DNA of 64,000 nucleotides from an uncultured Sulfolobales archaeon (GCA_938073905.1 CALJEN010000004.1:1-64000); one strand, 5' to 3'; shown: positions 44,294 through 54,946, counted from the stretch's first letter. Numbers and translations are program-made. The notes: generated from the letters alone by a model not told the origin.

Positions 44294-45037
44294 ATGCCGG
44301 GCGAATACGTAGTCAGCTTCGAGTACCCGTCGGCCAAGACCTTTGTCTCGCTGCTCAGGGCCGTCGGTGAGGTGGCGGACGAGATCCTCGCGAGGTTCTC
44401 CCCCGACGGCATGAGGGTCAGAGCCCTCGACCCGGCGAGGCTGTCTCTCATAGAGCTCGAGGTCCCCTCCTCCGCGTTCACGGCGTACGAGGTGAGGCAG
44501 AGGGACTTCAGCGTGGGGATGAACCTCGCCTCCCTCCTGAAGATGCTCCCCAAGCCCAAGAAGAGCGACGTGGTGAGGTTCTCGGCCGACGAGACGTTCT
44601 ATAGGGTGTCCATCGAGGGAGTTATGCCCAAGTCCTTCAGGTTCAGGTCTATAGAGGTCCCGGTCGAGGAGATCCCAGAGCTGAGCTTCGACTTCAAGGC
44701 CAGAGCGGTGCTCCCCTCCAGAGCCTTCAAGGAGGCCCTAGCGACCCTCGGGGGCTCAGGCGCAGTAGAGATAGAGGTGTCGTCGGCCGATTACGTGGTG
44801 CTGAGGGGTGGAGGCTCCGCGGTGAAGCTCTCCAGAGCGGCCGGCTCCGTGCTCGATGTAGAGCTCGAGGAGAGCGTCAGGTCTGCGTATGAGGAGAGCT
44901 ACTTGAGTAAGGCGGTTCCGCTGCTCGACCTGACCGACAGCCTAGAGCTCTCTCTGAGCACCTCTAGCCCCCTCAGCATGGTCTTCAGGATCCCCGGGGA
45001 CGTGCTGGTAAGATATATACTGGCCCCCCAAGCCTAG
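44294..45037 (+). CDS. pcn: DNA polymerase sliding clamp (PCNA), paralogue 1
   Basis: PCNA fold pattern FEYPSAKTFVSLLRAVGEVADEILARFSPDGMRVRALDPARLSLIELEVPSSAF. Confidence 0.9.
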   Translation: MPGEYVVSFEYPSAKTFVSLLRAVGEVADEILARFSPDGMRVRALDPARLSLIELEVPSSAFTAYEVRQRDFSVGMNLASLLKMLPKPKKSDVVRFSADETFYRVSIEGVMPKSFRFRSIEVPVEEIPELSFDFKARAVLPSRAFKEALATLGGSGAVEIEVSSADYVVLRGGGSAVKLSRAAGSVLDVELEESVRSAYEESYLSKAVPLLDLTDSLELSLSTSSPLSMVFRIPGDVLVRYILAPQA

Positions 45038-45081
45038 CGAAAGCTTTTATACAGCACCATGGACAGGCTCTGGGAATCAGA

Positions 45082-45537
45082 ATGGGTGGCAAGATCCTGG
45101 ACGAAATAGACGTGAAGCTGCTGGAGATACTGCAGGAGAACGCCGACCTCACCTACGCGGAGATAGCCAAAATGGTCGGGGTTAGCCCCTCGACGGTCTA
45201 CGTGAGGGTGAAGAGACTCAAGGAGCAAGGGTACATACGAAAGATAGTAGCCGTGGTGAACCCCGAGCAGCTAGGCTACAGGCTGAGAGCCCTGGTGTTC
45301 ATGATGATAGACGTGAAGAAGTTCAACAAGGTAGTCGAAGCGCTGAGCTCCATACCTCAAGTCCGGGGTGTCTACGACGTCACCGGCGAGTGGAGCCTCG
45401 CCTGCGCTGTGCTGGTCAGAGACCACGGGGAACTATCCAGAGTGCTCGACCTGATAGGCTCGATAGACGGAGTCATGAACACTTCGACGCTGGTCGTCCT
45501 GAGAACGATCAAGGAGGACGACAAGGTGCTCCCTTGA
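45082..45537 (+). CDS. Lrp/AsnC family transcriptional regulator
   Basis: LDEIDVKLLEILQENADLTYAEIAKMVGVSPSTVYVRVKRLKEQGYI HTH; RAM domain. Confidence 0.93.
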   Translation: MGGKILDEIDVKLLEILQENADLTYAEIAKMVGVSPSTVYVRVKRLKEQGYIRKIVAVVNPEQLGYRLRALVFMMIDVKKFNKVVEALSSIPQVRGVYDVTGEWSLACAVLVRDHGELSRVLDLIGSIDGVMNTSTLVVLRTIKEDDKVLP

Positions 45538-46046
45538 AGCCGAGGTATGGGTACGGCTTCTTCAGCGTCGATCCCACTGGAGAGTTCAGGCAGAAGATCC
45601 TGTTCTTCTACTGGGACCCGGACGAGGAGCTCCACCGCTCCACCTCAACCCCCTCGGGGATGAGACAGGAGCTCGAGACCATGAGGAGGAACATGCAGGC
45701 CTACGTGGACTCGGAGAGGATCCTGGTCAACGGGAGGGTGGTCAGAGCTAGGGTAGTCCACGTCGGCGTGGGCTACCTCTCCTCGACTAAGAGGCCGTAC
45801 GTCGAGTTCCTCATAACCTTCAGGGGGGACTTCGTGAAGGGGGCTAACTCGTACGAGAACCACTACGAGAGGGAGAGGGTGGGCTACGATTACAGGGTCG
45901 TGTGGGCCTTTCCCGAGGGCTTCAAGATAGTTAGAGCGGAGCTGGGGCTCCCCTACGAGCTCGTGGACGACAGGATCTTGGTTCTCGACGTCAGGAAGGG
46001 CTACGAGATCCCGGGCTACGAGCTCATAGAGTTCCTCGCTCCCTAG
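45534..46046 (+). CDS. Hypothetical conserved protein
   Basis: TTG start at 45534 overlaps Lrp stop (TTGA); 170 aa KPRYGYGFFSVDPTGEFRQKILFFYWDPDEELHRS. Confidence 0.65.
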   Translation: MKPRYGYGFFSVDPTGEFRQKILFFYWDPDEELHRSTSTPSGMRQELETMRRNMQAYVDSERILVNGRVVRARVVHVGVGYLSSTKRPYVEFLITFRGDFVKGANSYENHYERERVGYDYRVVWAFPEGFKIVRAELGLPYELVDDRILVLDVRKGYEIPGYELIEFLAP

Positions 46047-47142
46047 CCGCTCTCTTATAGTATTGCAGTGGGCTCCCGGTACCGCACTCGGCCACGCAGA
46101 GCCCCAGGGACTTCATCTTGGCGCAGCTGTAGACCAGGTACCTCCTCCTGCTTCCGCGCTGACCAGCCAGGTGCTCTACCTGGTACCTGGCCACCTTCTC
46201 GTCGAAGTCGGGCGACGTCCTGAACGCGTCCACCACCTCGTCGACGCTGTAGCCTACGGAGAGCATGAACGTCGCCAGCGCGAAGCGCTGGTGGTGGCTC
46301 AGGTGCTCCCCCCTGGAGAGCAGTTCCCTGAGCCTGCCTACACACGGGGGGAAGGCCTTCTCGACCTTCTCGGGCGCGGGCCTCTCCCCCCTCTCCACTA
46401 TCTCCCTCGGCACCAGGGACACCACCTCGCTTAGGACGTCCCTGAGCGCCTCGCCCACGAACTCGGCCGAGAACGCTCTACCGTACTCGAGCACTCTCCT
46501 CTTCACGGCCTCCTCGGCGAGCCTAGACACGTCCCTCTTGCTCAAGAAGACGTAGCCCCCGAGCACGAGTCTGTTGACGAGCTTCCACTCGGGCTCTGTG
46601 AAGAGCTTCTCGGCACACCTAAGGTACGCGGGGACCCTCATCCTGTAGGGAAGGCAGGCTATCACCTCTTCCGACCCCCGCCTGCCCAAGACCACCCTGT
46701 GGCCGCACCCGTCCTCTCCCCCCGCGTACTCGACCTCGATGCCCATCGCGCCCAGCAGCCTCGCCACCTCCTCCTCCCCCTCCTTCGCAATCTCGTGCGC
46801 GACCCTCTTGCCCTCGTGGTCGGCCAGCCTCCTCAGCAGCCAGCTGTGCGCATGCTGGGCCAGTGCTACGGCCAGGTAGAAGCTGGAGAGCTCCACCAAG
46901 GGGTCGCTGGTCGGTACGTACTTAGACCTCCTCACGGCGTGCTCCAGCCTGAGCACGGCCCTGTCAGCGAAGCTCTTCATGTAATCTACCAGCTCGGAGA
47001 CGCTCAGCGCTCTCCCGACCAGGATCTCGGGCAGGCTCTCCAAGCCCGCCAGGACTGGGTACTTGGAGTAAACGGGGTAGAGAGAGCCCCCCAACGGCCC
47101 TACCTCGCCTCTCACGCCGTCCACTATTCGCATTATAAGCAC
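46024..47142 (-). CDS. priL: DNA primase large subunit PriL
   Basis: C-terminal Fe-S region FPPCVGRLRELLSRGEHLSHHQRFALATFMLSVGYS...YSCAKMKSLGLCVAEC; exact start uncertain. Confidence 0.9.
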   Translation of the reverse strand: MLIMRIVDGVRGEVGPLGGSLYPVYSKYPVLAGLESLPEILVGRALSVSELVDYMKSFADRAVLRLEHAVRRSKYVPTSDPLVELSSFYLAVALAQHAHSWLLRRLADHEGKRVAHEIAKEGEEEVARLLGAMGIEVEYAGGEDGCGHRVVLGRRGSEEVIACLPYRMRVPAYLRCAEKLFTEPEWKLVNRLVLGGYVFLSKRDVSRLAEEAVKRRVLEYGRAFSAEFVGEALRDVLSEVVSLVPREIVERGERPAPEKVEKAFPPCVGRLRELLSRGEHLSHHQRFALATFMLSVGYSVDEVVDAFRTSPDFDEKVARYQVEHLAGQRGSRRRYLVYSCAKMKSLGLCVAECGTGSPLQYYKRAARERGTL

Positions 47143-47172
47143 GCTAAAAAGTCCGGGTTAGAAGAGCCCTAG

Positions 47173-48918
47173 GTGTGGACAACGACGGCGTGGATAGTGA
47201 CGTCCGCGTGGCCGTACGTCAACGGGGTCCCCCATCTGGGCACTCTTGTGGGTAGCGTGCTCTCCGCAGACGTCTTCGCGAGATATCTGAGGATGAGGGG
47301 GCGGAGGGTCGTCTTCGTGAGCGGGAGCGACGAGCACGGCACGGTCATAGAGGTCGAGGCGAGGAGAAAGGGCCTCGAGCCCAGGACCTTCACGGATCAG
47401 GCGCACAGTTACATAACGCACGTCTGGGAGCTGTGGAACGTCTCGTTCAGCAACTACACCAGGACGGAGTCCGAAGTCCACAAGGAGTTCGTCCGAGACC
47501 TCCTCCTGGATGTCGAGAGGAACGGGTACGTGGACGTCCGCGAGCAGCTCGTCGCGTGGTGCCCCAGAGACAGGCAGCACCTGCCCGACAGGTTCATAGC
47601 CGGCACCTGCCCCTACTGCGGGTACCCCGATGCGCACGGAGACCAGTGCGACAGGTGCGGCAGAGTGCTGGACCCCGAGCTCCTGGTCGAGCCCAGGTGC
47701 GTCTTCTGCGGCAGCAGACCCGCGTTCCTGACCAAGAAGCACTGGTTCTTCAGGCTCGACAAGCTGAGCGACAGGATCCACGAGTGGCTGAGAGACCACG
47801 GGCTGCTGAGCGAGAAGGTGAAGAGCTACTCGCTCTCCTGGATAAGGTCGGGGCTGGAGGCGAGAGCCATCACTAGGGACGTCGAGTGGGGCATCCCGGC
47901 GCCCTTCAGAGGTTCCGAGGGCAAGACAGTCTACGTGTGGTTCGACGCCCTCCTGGGGTACGTATCTGCCACCAAGGAGTTCTTCCTGAACTCCGGGAAG
48001 CCCGGCGAGTGGCTGAGGCTATGGTCTGACCCGGAGACCATGACTGCCTACTTCATAGGCAAGGACAACATACCCTTCCACGCGATCATATTCCCGGCGC
48101 TCATCATGGCCTCGGGCAGGGGGTACAAGCTCCCGGATATAATCTCCGCCACCGAGTACCTGCTCTACGAGGGCGAGAAGTTCAGCAAGAGCAGGAGGAT
48201 AGGCGTGTGGGCCGACGAGGCCGTGGAGATATTCGGTGACGTAGACAGCTGGAGGTACGCCCTGATGAGGATGAGGCCGGAGGACAGGGACGCGAGCTTC
48301 AAGTGGAGCGAGTTCGTCAGGATGGTGAACGACGAGCTGAACGACGACATAGGGAACTTCGTCCACAGGACCCTGACGCTCATATGGAGGTACTTCGACG
48401 GCGTGGTCCCCGAAGCCGGCAGGGTCTCGGAGGACGACACCAGGGTCCTCGAGGAGCTGGAGAAGGGCTGGTCTCTCTACGTGGAGCGCATGGACAGGGC
48501 CGAGATAAGGCCGGCCACCGAGGCGATAGTTGAGCTAGCCCGGCTCGGGAACCAGTACATAACCAAGAAGGCTCCGTGGTTTAGGATAAAGGAGGACCCG
48601 GAGGACGTCAGGACGACGCTGAACGTGTGCTTCAGGCTAGGACTGTACATAGCGGTGATGCTCTACCCCATAATGCCCAAGAGCTCCGCGGCCCTCCTCG
48701 AGGTCATGGGTGTGGAGAACAGCGGGGAGCTGGTGGTGAGGGAGAGCCCCCTCGAGCTGCTCAGGAGCGGGCAGAGGATCGGGAAGCCCAAGGTCGTCTT
48801 CACCAAGATACCGAAGGAGCTGGCGGAGGTGCTGCTAGACCCCGCCAAGAGAGAGAAGCTGCTAAGCGCCGTGAGGGAGAGGGTCAACGCCCGGAGGCCC
48901 GACGCTCTCAAGTTCTAG
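47173..48918 (+). CDS. metG: Methionyl-tRNA synthetase
   Basis: TSAWPYVNGVPHLGTLVGSVLSADVFAR; CPYCGYPDAHGDQCDRCGRVLDP; EKFSKSRRIGV (KMSKS-like). Confidence 0.95.
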   Translation: MWTTTAWIVTSAWPYVNGVPHLGTLVGSVLSADVFARYLRMRGRRVVFVSGSDEHGTVIEVEARRKGLEPRTFTDQAHSYITHVWELWNVSFSNYTRTESEVHKEFVRDLLLDVERNGYVDVREQLVAWCPRDRQHLPDRFIAGTCPYCGYPDAHGDQCDRCGRVLDPELLVEPRCVFCGSRPAFLTKKHWFFRLDKLSDRIHEWLRDHGLLSEKVKSYSLSWIRSGLEARAITRDVEWGIPAPFRGSEGKTVYVWFDALLGYVSATKEFFLNSGKPGEWLRLWSDPETMTAYFIGKDNIPFHAIIFPALIMASGRGYKLPDIISATEYLLYEGEKFSKSRRIGVWADEAVEIFGDVDSWRYALMRMRPEDRDASFKWSEFVRMVNDELNDDIGNFVHRTLTLIWRYFDGVVPEAGRVSEDDTRVLEELEKGWSLYVERMDRAEIRPATEAIVELARLGNQYITKKAPWFRIKEDPEDVRTTLNVCFRLGLYIAVMLYPIMPKSSAALLEVMGVENSGELVVRESPLELLRSGQRIGKPKVVFTKIPKELAEVLLDPAKREKLLSAVRERVNARRPDALKF

Positions 48919-48953
48919 CCGATCTAGCCGAGCGGGCCGCGACCTCGGCAGGC

Positions 48954-50723
48954 CTAGAGCGCGACCGTCGCCAGGCCCAGCAACTCCACCAGCCTGCGGT
49001 GGAGCTCCTCCAAGCCCACGCGTATCTGCTGCCTCGTGTCCCGGTCTCTGATCGTCACCGTGCCGTCGCTCAGCGTCTGGAAGTCCACGGTCACGGCGTA
49101 GGGAACTCCCACCTCGTCCGCCCTCGCGTACCTCCTCCCTATGCTGCCGCTCTCGTCGTAGATCACCGTGAACCCCAACTTCATCAGCTTCGCGTACACC
49201 TCCCTGGCCACCCTCGCCAGCTCCTCCCTCTCCAGCAGCGGGAAGACGGCCACCCTCACCGGCGCGACCCTCTTGGGTATCCTCAGGACGACTCTGTCCT
49301 CCTCCTCCGTATAGGCCTTGTCGAGGACTACCAGCACTAGCCTCTCGGCGCCGAACGAGGGCTCCGCCACGTGGGGCACGATTCTAGTCCCGGACACCTT
49401 CTCCCTCTCCCTAACCACCCTGATGGCAGTCTTCGGCACCTCGAACCCGGCCAGGGTCACGGTCTCCCCGGGGCTCTCTAGGGCCCTCTTCACCTCGTCC
49501 GGGCCTATCCTCTTGATGGCCTCCAGGAAGAGGGGCATCGACCGACCGAGGGCTCTGCCCAAGACTGACTTGTCCACCACGACCCTCTCTACCTCCACGG
49601 TCGCGGGCTCCTTGAAGGGCTTGAACACGGTCATGTCCTCTCCGGAGAACTCCATGTGCCTCCTGAGGTCGTAGTCGGTCCTGTAGGCGTGACCAGATAC
49701 CTCGATCCAGCCCCAGCGGCTTATCTTGACCAGCTGGTCGAACGTCTGGGCCGAGTAGTGAGCCTTCTCGTGGGGCAGCTTCTCCTCGAAGTACATCTCA
49801 CCGTACTCTACCCCGAGCTCCTTGACGAAGTCCCTGGCGACGCACATCCAGTAGCCCAGCCACTTGTTCTTGATCATTCCCTCGCTGACCGCCTCGACTA
49901 CGTCCACCTCGAAGGGCTTCTCCTCTCCCCTCGACCTCGCTTCCGCCGGCAGCAACCTCAGCTTTCCGGAGAACCTGTCCCACGGCGGGTCGTCGCCCTC
50001 GGGGTCGTGGAAGAACTCCACCTCCATTATCGTGAACTCCCTCAGCCTCACCATCCCCTGCCTGGGGGATATCTCGTTTCTGGCCACCCTCCCGATCTGG
50101 GCTACCCCGAGCGGAAGCCTCTCCCTCATCGCCACGAAGACTCTCCTGAACGCCGAGAACATCCCCTGGGCCGCCTCGGGTCTCAGGTACCCGACGTCCG
50201 AGGAATAGGGACCTATGGTCGTCCTGAAGAGGAGGTTGAAGGCCCTGACCTCGCTGAGGTCTCCGCCGCACTGGGGACACCTGAGCCCCCTCTCCCTGAT
50301 TATGCTATCCAACTCCCTGGCGTCGCTCCCCTCGACCTTCAGTCCCGTGAGGTCCTCCACCAGGTGGTCCGCCCTGTACTTGCGCCCGCACTTGAGACAC
50401 TCGACTATGGGGTCCGTGAAGTGGTCTAGGTGGCCGCTCGCCTTGAGGAGGACCTCCGGGACTATTACCGGTGTCTCCACCTCCGTCACGAAGTCCTGGT
50501 GCTTCAGGACGAAGTACTCTCTCCACAGGTTCACTATGTTGTTCTTGAGCATCGCGCCCAGGGGCCCCAGGTCGTAGAGGCCCGCCACGCCCCCGTAGAT
50601 CTCGTACGAGGGCCAGAAGAACCCCCTTCTCTTCGCTAAATCGACTATCTTATCGTACTTGTCCTCAAGCGGCGCCGCCCCGGACACCCATGCCCCCCGA
50701 GTCCTGCAGCAACTCCGCAGCAT
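48954..50723 (-). CDS. glyS: Glycyl-tRNA synthetase (archaeal/eukaryotic alpha2 type)
   Basis: GFFWPSYEIYGGVAGLYDLGPLGAMLKNNI; RPEAAQGMFSAFRR; AQIGRVARNEISPRQGMVRLREFT. Confidence 0.95.
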   Translation of the reverse strand: MLRSCCRTRGAWVSGAAPLEDKYDKIVDLAKRRGFFWPSYEIYGGVAGLYDLGPLGAMLKNNIVNLWREYFVLKHQDFVTEVETPVIVPEVLLKASGHLDHFTDPIVECLKCGRKYRADHLVEDLTGLKVEGSDARELDSIIRERGLRCPQCGGDLSEVRAFNLLFRTTIGPYSSDVGYLRPEAAQGMFSAFRRVFVAMRERLPLGVAQIGRVARNEISPRQGMVRLREFTIMEVEFFHDPEGDDPPWDRFSGKLRLLPAEARSRGEEKPFEVDVVEAVSEGMIKNKWLGYWMCVARDFVKELGVEYGEMYFEEKLPHEKAHYSAQTFDQLVKISRWGWIEVSGHAYRTDYDLRRHMEFSGEDMTVFKPFKEPATVEVERVVVDKSVLGRALGRSMPLFLEAIKRIGPDEVKRALESPGETVTLAGFEVPKTAIRVVREREKVSGTRIVPHVAEPSFGAERLVLVVLDKAYTEEEDRVVLRIPKRVAPVRVAVFPLLEREELARVAREVYAKLMKLGFTVIYDESGSIGRRYARADEVGVPYAVTVDFQTLSDGTVTIRDRDTRQQIRVGLEELHRRLVELLGLATVAL

Positions 50724-50895
50724 GCTTAAATACTGCGACCCAGTCCCCGCTCGAGCTTTACTGCGCTACCGCACCGAGAATAGACTCCAGGATCTAGCTG
50801 GAGCAGGACCGGCTCTGCGCTCAGCCGACACACCGAGCCCGGAAGTTGCGGAGAGCTCGCATGACTCCCGCTAGGCAGTAGTCGTCTCGAGATCC

Positions 50896-51738
50896 CTAGA
50901 AGAGGGCTACCGTGCGGACGCCCTCCTTCAACATTCTCTTGACCTGGTGGCCGAGGTAGGCGTACGATGCCGCGAAGAAGGCTACGGAGTACGCTACCCC
51001 TATCACCGCGGTCGCTCCGGGACCTAGCACTGATGTCGACACCCCGAGCGAGTACCGGAGGAGCTCAGCAGGGTAGCTGAACGGGGTCAGGCAAGCCACG
51101 ATCTGAAGGGGTCGCGGCATAGCGGCGAGAGGCACGAGGCCACCGGTAGCTATCGGCAGTATCCAGCCGATGAACTCTACGACGGGTCCCACGGTTCCAG
51201 CGGCTAGCATGGTCCCGCCTAGCAGGAAAGAGTACGCCATGAGGACTAGCAGGAGCGTGCTCACGCCGACCACCAGAGCCAGGGGGTCTACCAACACGAC
51301 CTTCGGGGGTCCCACGAAGGCGCTGACTATCGCGTAGGCTATGCCCAGGGCTATGAGGTACCACGCTATCGAGACCGGCACTGTCCCCAGGTAGTGGGAG
51401 AGGAGGGGGCTTCCCGAGGCCACCACGTACTCGAGGACTCCCAGCTGCATCAGCCACCTCAGCAGCATGGCCCAGTCCCAGGTCGCTGTGCTGTAGGCTA
51501 GAAAGACGGCCATGCCGAGGAGGATCCTGGCCGCCAGGGAGCCCGCCGCCTCGCCTCCGGCGAAGAGGAGCGTCGGGCCCGTAAAGAGGGACAGCCACAC
51601 GGCTAGGGAGAGCAGCCCGTAGGTGAGCCCCTTGCTCCTGACCAGCTCTCCGACGAAGTAGGCAACCAGCACGGCCTTGGCCGCCCGCAAGAAGTCCCTC
51701 ACGTCTTGACCCCCTCCCTGAGCTTCTTCAGCTCCCAT
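50896..51738 (-). CDS. ABC-2 type permease
   Basis: Multiple TM helices; operon with neighbouring permease and ATPase; exact start uncertain. Confidence 0.75.
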   Translation of the reverse strand: MGAEEAQGGGQDVRDFLRAAKAVLVAYFVGELVRSKGLTYGLLSLAVWLSLFTGPTLLFAGGEAAGSLAARILLGMAVFLAYSTATWDWAMLLRWLMQLGVLEYVVASGSPLLSHYLGTVPVSIAWYLIALGIAYAIVSAFVGPPKVVLVDPLALVVGVSTLLLVLMAYSFLLGGTMLAAGTVGPVVEFIGWILPIATGGLVPLAAMPRPLQIVACLTPFSYPAELLRYSLGVSTSVLGPGATAVIGVAYSVAFFAASYAYLGHQVKRMLKEGVRTVALF

Positions 51739-52508
51739 GCTCTCGAGGCCCGCAGCATCCCCGGACCGTAGACCACGGCAAGCGCGAGGGCTAGGGACAG
51801 GGACACCGTGACCGCTCTAGCTTCCGCCAACCCCGTCACGACCCTCTGAACGACCTCGACGCAGTGGGCGGGAGGGAGCAATGACGAGACCACGTAGAGG
51901 GGAAAGCTCATCAGCCACCTCGGGTAGTAGACCCCCATAAGCATGAGGAGTAGGGGCCTCAGGAAGCCTATGGCTCTCCAGCTCTCCCCACCGAGGGTGT
52001 AGAGCCCTAGCCCGAGGGCCGTGGCCAGAGGCACGAAAACGATCGCGGACGCCACGGACAGGAGCACCACGACCGCACCGAGCAGGACCCCCTCGATTCC
52101 TCTGTAGACTATCAGCAGCGGGAGGAGCGCCGCCGCTCCCAGGACCAGCGCGAAGAGGAACCTCGGTATCGGCATGGATATGTAGTGCACAGCCGCTTTC
52201 GTCGGGCTCGATACTATGTAGGGCAGAGTCCCGGAACTCTCGTCGTAGATGGGCCTCCACATGATATCGTCCACCACCGCCATGGTCGAGAATAGGAGGT
52301 AGCTTCCGACCACCATGAACAGCGGAGCCTCGACGCCGACCCTCTCGGCGAAAGCCTGGGGTGAGCCGGCCGCGTACCCTATCATTAGTATGAACGCCGT
52401 CGTCATGTAGGGCCAAGCCAGGTACACCGCGATGACGCTCTTCCTCCTAAAGAGGTCGGCGTACACGAGCATCATCTCGGCCCTGACCAGGTCGACCAGG
52501 CTCCCCAC
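51699..52508 (-). CDS. ABC-2 type permease
   Basis: Multiple TM helices; adjacent to ABC ATPase. Confidence 0.75.
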   Translation of the reverse strand: MGSLVDLVRAEMMLVYADLFRRKSVIAVYLAWPYMTTAFILMIGYAAGSPQAFAERVGVEAPLFMVVGSYLLFSTMAVVDDIMWRPIYDESSGTLPYIVSSPTKAAVHYISMPIPRFLFALVLGAAALLPLLIVYRGIEGVLLGAVVVLLSVASAIVFVPLATALGLGLYTLGGESWRAIGFLRPLLLMLMGVYYPRWLMSFPLYVVSSLLPPAHCVEVVQRVVTGLAEARAVTVSLSLALALAVVYGPGMLRASRAWELKKLREGVKT

Positions 52509-53540
52509 TCAGGCTCCCCTCTCGGTGAAGTATACGAATACGTCCTCGAGCGTGGGCTCCTCTATCTTAAGCCGAGCGATCTCGACCCCTCTCGAGGTGA
52601 CGACCCTCACGAGGTCGTCGAGGACCTCCTCCGGCCTTCTCGCTAACACCCTGAGCACGAAGAGCCCTTCGGGAGTCTGCATAGGTTCTCTGACCTCGAG
52701 GCCGTAGCTCCTTATCTCGTCGGCGAGGCCCTCCGGAACCCGCTCCAGGTGCAGCTCTAGAGTGCGCACCTTTGGGAGCTTGCTCTTGAGCTCCTCCGGA
52801 GTCCCCTCGGCCACCACCTCCCCCCTGTTTATCAGTATGACCCTGTCGCAGACGAACTCTACCTCGAACATATTGTGCGAAGTGTAGAGAACGGTCTTGC
52901 CGTCCCTGGTGGCGAGGTCTCTCACCAGAGTCCTGATCCTCCTAGCCGACGGTGGGTCGAGGCCCAGGGTAGGCTCGTCTAGGAGCAGCACCGGCGGGTC
53001 TTTGAGCAGGGCTCTGGCGAGAGCTAACCTAGCCTTCATGCCGAGGCTGTACTCCTCGTAGAGCCTATCGCTCCCTCCGAGCTCCTTGAGTCCGACGAGG
53101 TCTAGGAGGTAGTCCACTCTCCTCCTGAGCTCCCCCATCTCCATCCCGTAGAGGGAGCCGAAGTAGACAAGGTTCTCCCTCCCCGTAAGCCTTCCGTAGA
53201 AGCCCTTCTCCACGGTCAGCATTATCCCGATGACCCTGCGGACGCTCTGGGCCTCGCGAACCACGTCGTGCCCCAGTACCGACGCGTGGCCGGAGTCCGG
53301 CAGGAGGAGGGTCGAGAGTATCTTGATGGTAGTCGTCTTGCCGGCGCCGTTAGGGCCCAGGAGCCCGACGACCTCTCCGGCCCTGACCCTGAAGGAGACC
53401 CCCCTGAGCGCGTCCACTCTCTCGGTGAGATTCCGGAAGAGCCCCACGCGCTTCTTAGTAATATACCTCTTAACCAGCTTCTCCGCCACTATCGCGTCGT
53501 TCGCCAACCTCCATTCCCGCACCCTATCCAGCTGCGACAT
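52509..53540 (-). CDS. ABC transporter ATP-binding protein (DrrA-like)
   Basis: GPNGAGKTTTIKIL, YSLGMKARLALARALL, LLLDEPTLGLDP; probable ATG start at 53540 inside the longer listed ORF. Confidence 0.92.
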   Translation of the reverse strand: MSQLDRVREWRLANDAIVAEKLVKRYITKKRVGLFRNLTERVDALRGVSFRVRAGEVVGLLGPNGAGKTTTIKILSTLLLPDSGHASVLGHDVVREAQSVRRVIGIMLTVEKGFYGRLTGRENLVYFGSLYGMEMGELRRRVDYLLDLVGLKELGGSDRLYEEYSLGMKARLALARALLKDPPVLLLDEPTLGLDPPSARRIRTLVRDLATRDGKTVLYTSHNMFEVEFVCDRVILINRGEVVAEGTPEELKSKLPKVRTLELHLERVPEGLADEIRSYGLEVREPMQTPEGLFVLRVLARRPEEVLDDLVRVVTSRGVEIARLKIEEPTLEDVFVYFTERGA

Positions 53541-53597
53541 AAATTCTCTGGCATCGTGGGCTGACGGCCAAAGCGCGAAGCCTCTCGAGATGTTAAA

Positions 53598-54875
53598 TTG
53601 GTGACCGGAGATACTGTAGCGGGAAGCGCCTTGAGTTGCTCTGACCCTAGAGGAATCTCCTTGGGGCCTAGGCAGATAGCCGACGGAGTGTACTGGGTCG
53701 GGGTAAACGACTGCCTCAAGGACCTCTTCGAGTCCCTGTGGCCGATACCGGACGGGGTCTCCTACAACGCCTACGCGGTGGTCGGGTCCGAGGGCGCGGC
53801 CATCATAGACGGAGTGGACGAGCACCTGACCTACGAGTACGTCGAGAAGATCAGGGAGGTCGTGGGAGACCTGGGGAGGGTGAAGTATATCGTGATCAAC
53901 CACCTGGAGCCAGACCACCACGCCTCTACTCCGAGGCTCCTCGAGCTGGCGGAGAACGCCGTCGTGCTCGTGTCCACCGTGGGAGCCAGGATCTTGGAGT
54001 CCCTATACCGAGTCCCCAGAGAGAGGATCGTGGAGGTCAAGGACGGAGAGAGGGTGAGCCTGGGAGACAAGACCCTCAGGTTCGTATACACGCCGTGGCT
54101 CCACTGGCCGGAGACCATGATGACCTACCTCGAGGAGGGGGGAGTGCTGTTCAGCTGCGACGCCTTCGGGTCCTACGGGGCCCTAGTCCGCGGGATCTTC
54201 GACGACGAGGTAGACCTCGATTACTACCTGGAGGAGGCCAAGAGGTACTTCTCCAACATCGTGTTCAAGTACTCGAAGAATGTCCTGGAGGCCGTAGACA
54301 AGATAGAGAAGCTCGGTCTGGAGATAAGGATCCTCGCACCGTCCCACGGACCCGTCTACAGGAAGCGAATTAGCGAGATAATCAGCCTGTACAGAGACCT
54401 CTCCCTGCCCAAGCCGTGCGCTAGGGCGACCGTGGTCTACGGGTCGATGTACGGGAGGACCGAGGAGGTCGTCCAGACGATAGAGAGGGTCCTGGAGAGG
54501 AGCGGGGTCTCGGTAGACCTAGTCGACGCCGCTAGAACGCACCCGTCCTACACGCTGAGCCTCGTGGCCGAGTCCGCCGCGGTGGTCTTCGTCTTCCCCA
54601 CGTACGACGCCTCGGTGTTCCCGCCGGTGCGCGAGGTCATCAACTACCTCCACGTCAAGCAGGCCGGGAGGGGCAGGCTCGCAGCGGTCGTGAACACCTT
54701 CTCCTGGGGACCCTCGGCCAAGGAGGCCGTGGACGCGCTGAGCAGAGCGGGCTTTCAGATACTCGAGCCGGTGGTGAGCACGAAATCCCTACCGAGCCCC
54801 GAGGACAGGAGGAAGATCGAGGAGCTCGCGGAGAGGCTCTCCTCGGAGCTGAGAAAGTTCGGCAGCTGCGCGTAG
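53598..54875 (+). CDS. Flavodiiron protein (O2/NO reductase family)
   Basis: Metallo-beta-lactamase core with NHLEPDHH and flavodoxin domain VVYGSMYGRTEEVVQTIERVL; start uncertain. Confidence 0.9.
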   Translation: MVTGDTVAGSALSCSDPRGISLGPRQIADGVYWVGVNDCLKDLFESLWPIPDGVSYNAYAVVGSEGAAIIDGVDEHLTYEYVEKIREVVGDLGRVKYIVINHLEPDHHASTPRLLELAENAVVLVSTVGARILESLYRVPRERIVEVKDGERVSLGDKTLRFVYTPWLHWPETMMTYLEEGGVLFSCDAFGSYGALVRGIFDDEVDLDYYLEEAKRYFSNIVFKYSKNVLEAVDKIEKLGLEIRILAPSHGPVYRKRISEIISLYRDLSLPKPCARATVVYGSMYGRTEEVVQTIERVLERSGVSVDLVDAARTHPSYTLSLVAESAAVVFVFPTYDASVFPPVREVINYLHVKQAGRGRLAAVVNTFSWGPSAKEAVDALSRAGFQILEPVVSTKSLPSPEDRRKIEELAERLSSELRKFGSCA

Positions 54876-54946
54876 GGCTACGGCTCTCCCGGAGCGTCAA
54901 AGCTTTTTACCCAAGTAAGCCGATTACTAGCAGAGGGTCAGCGGAG

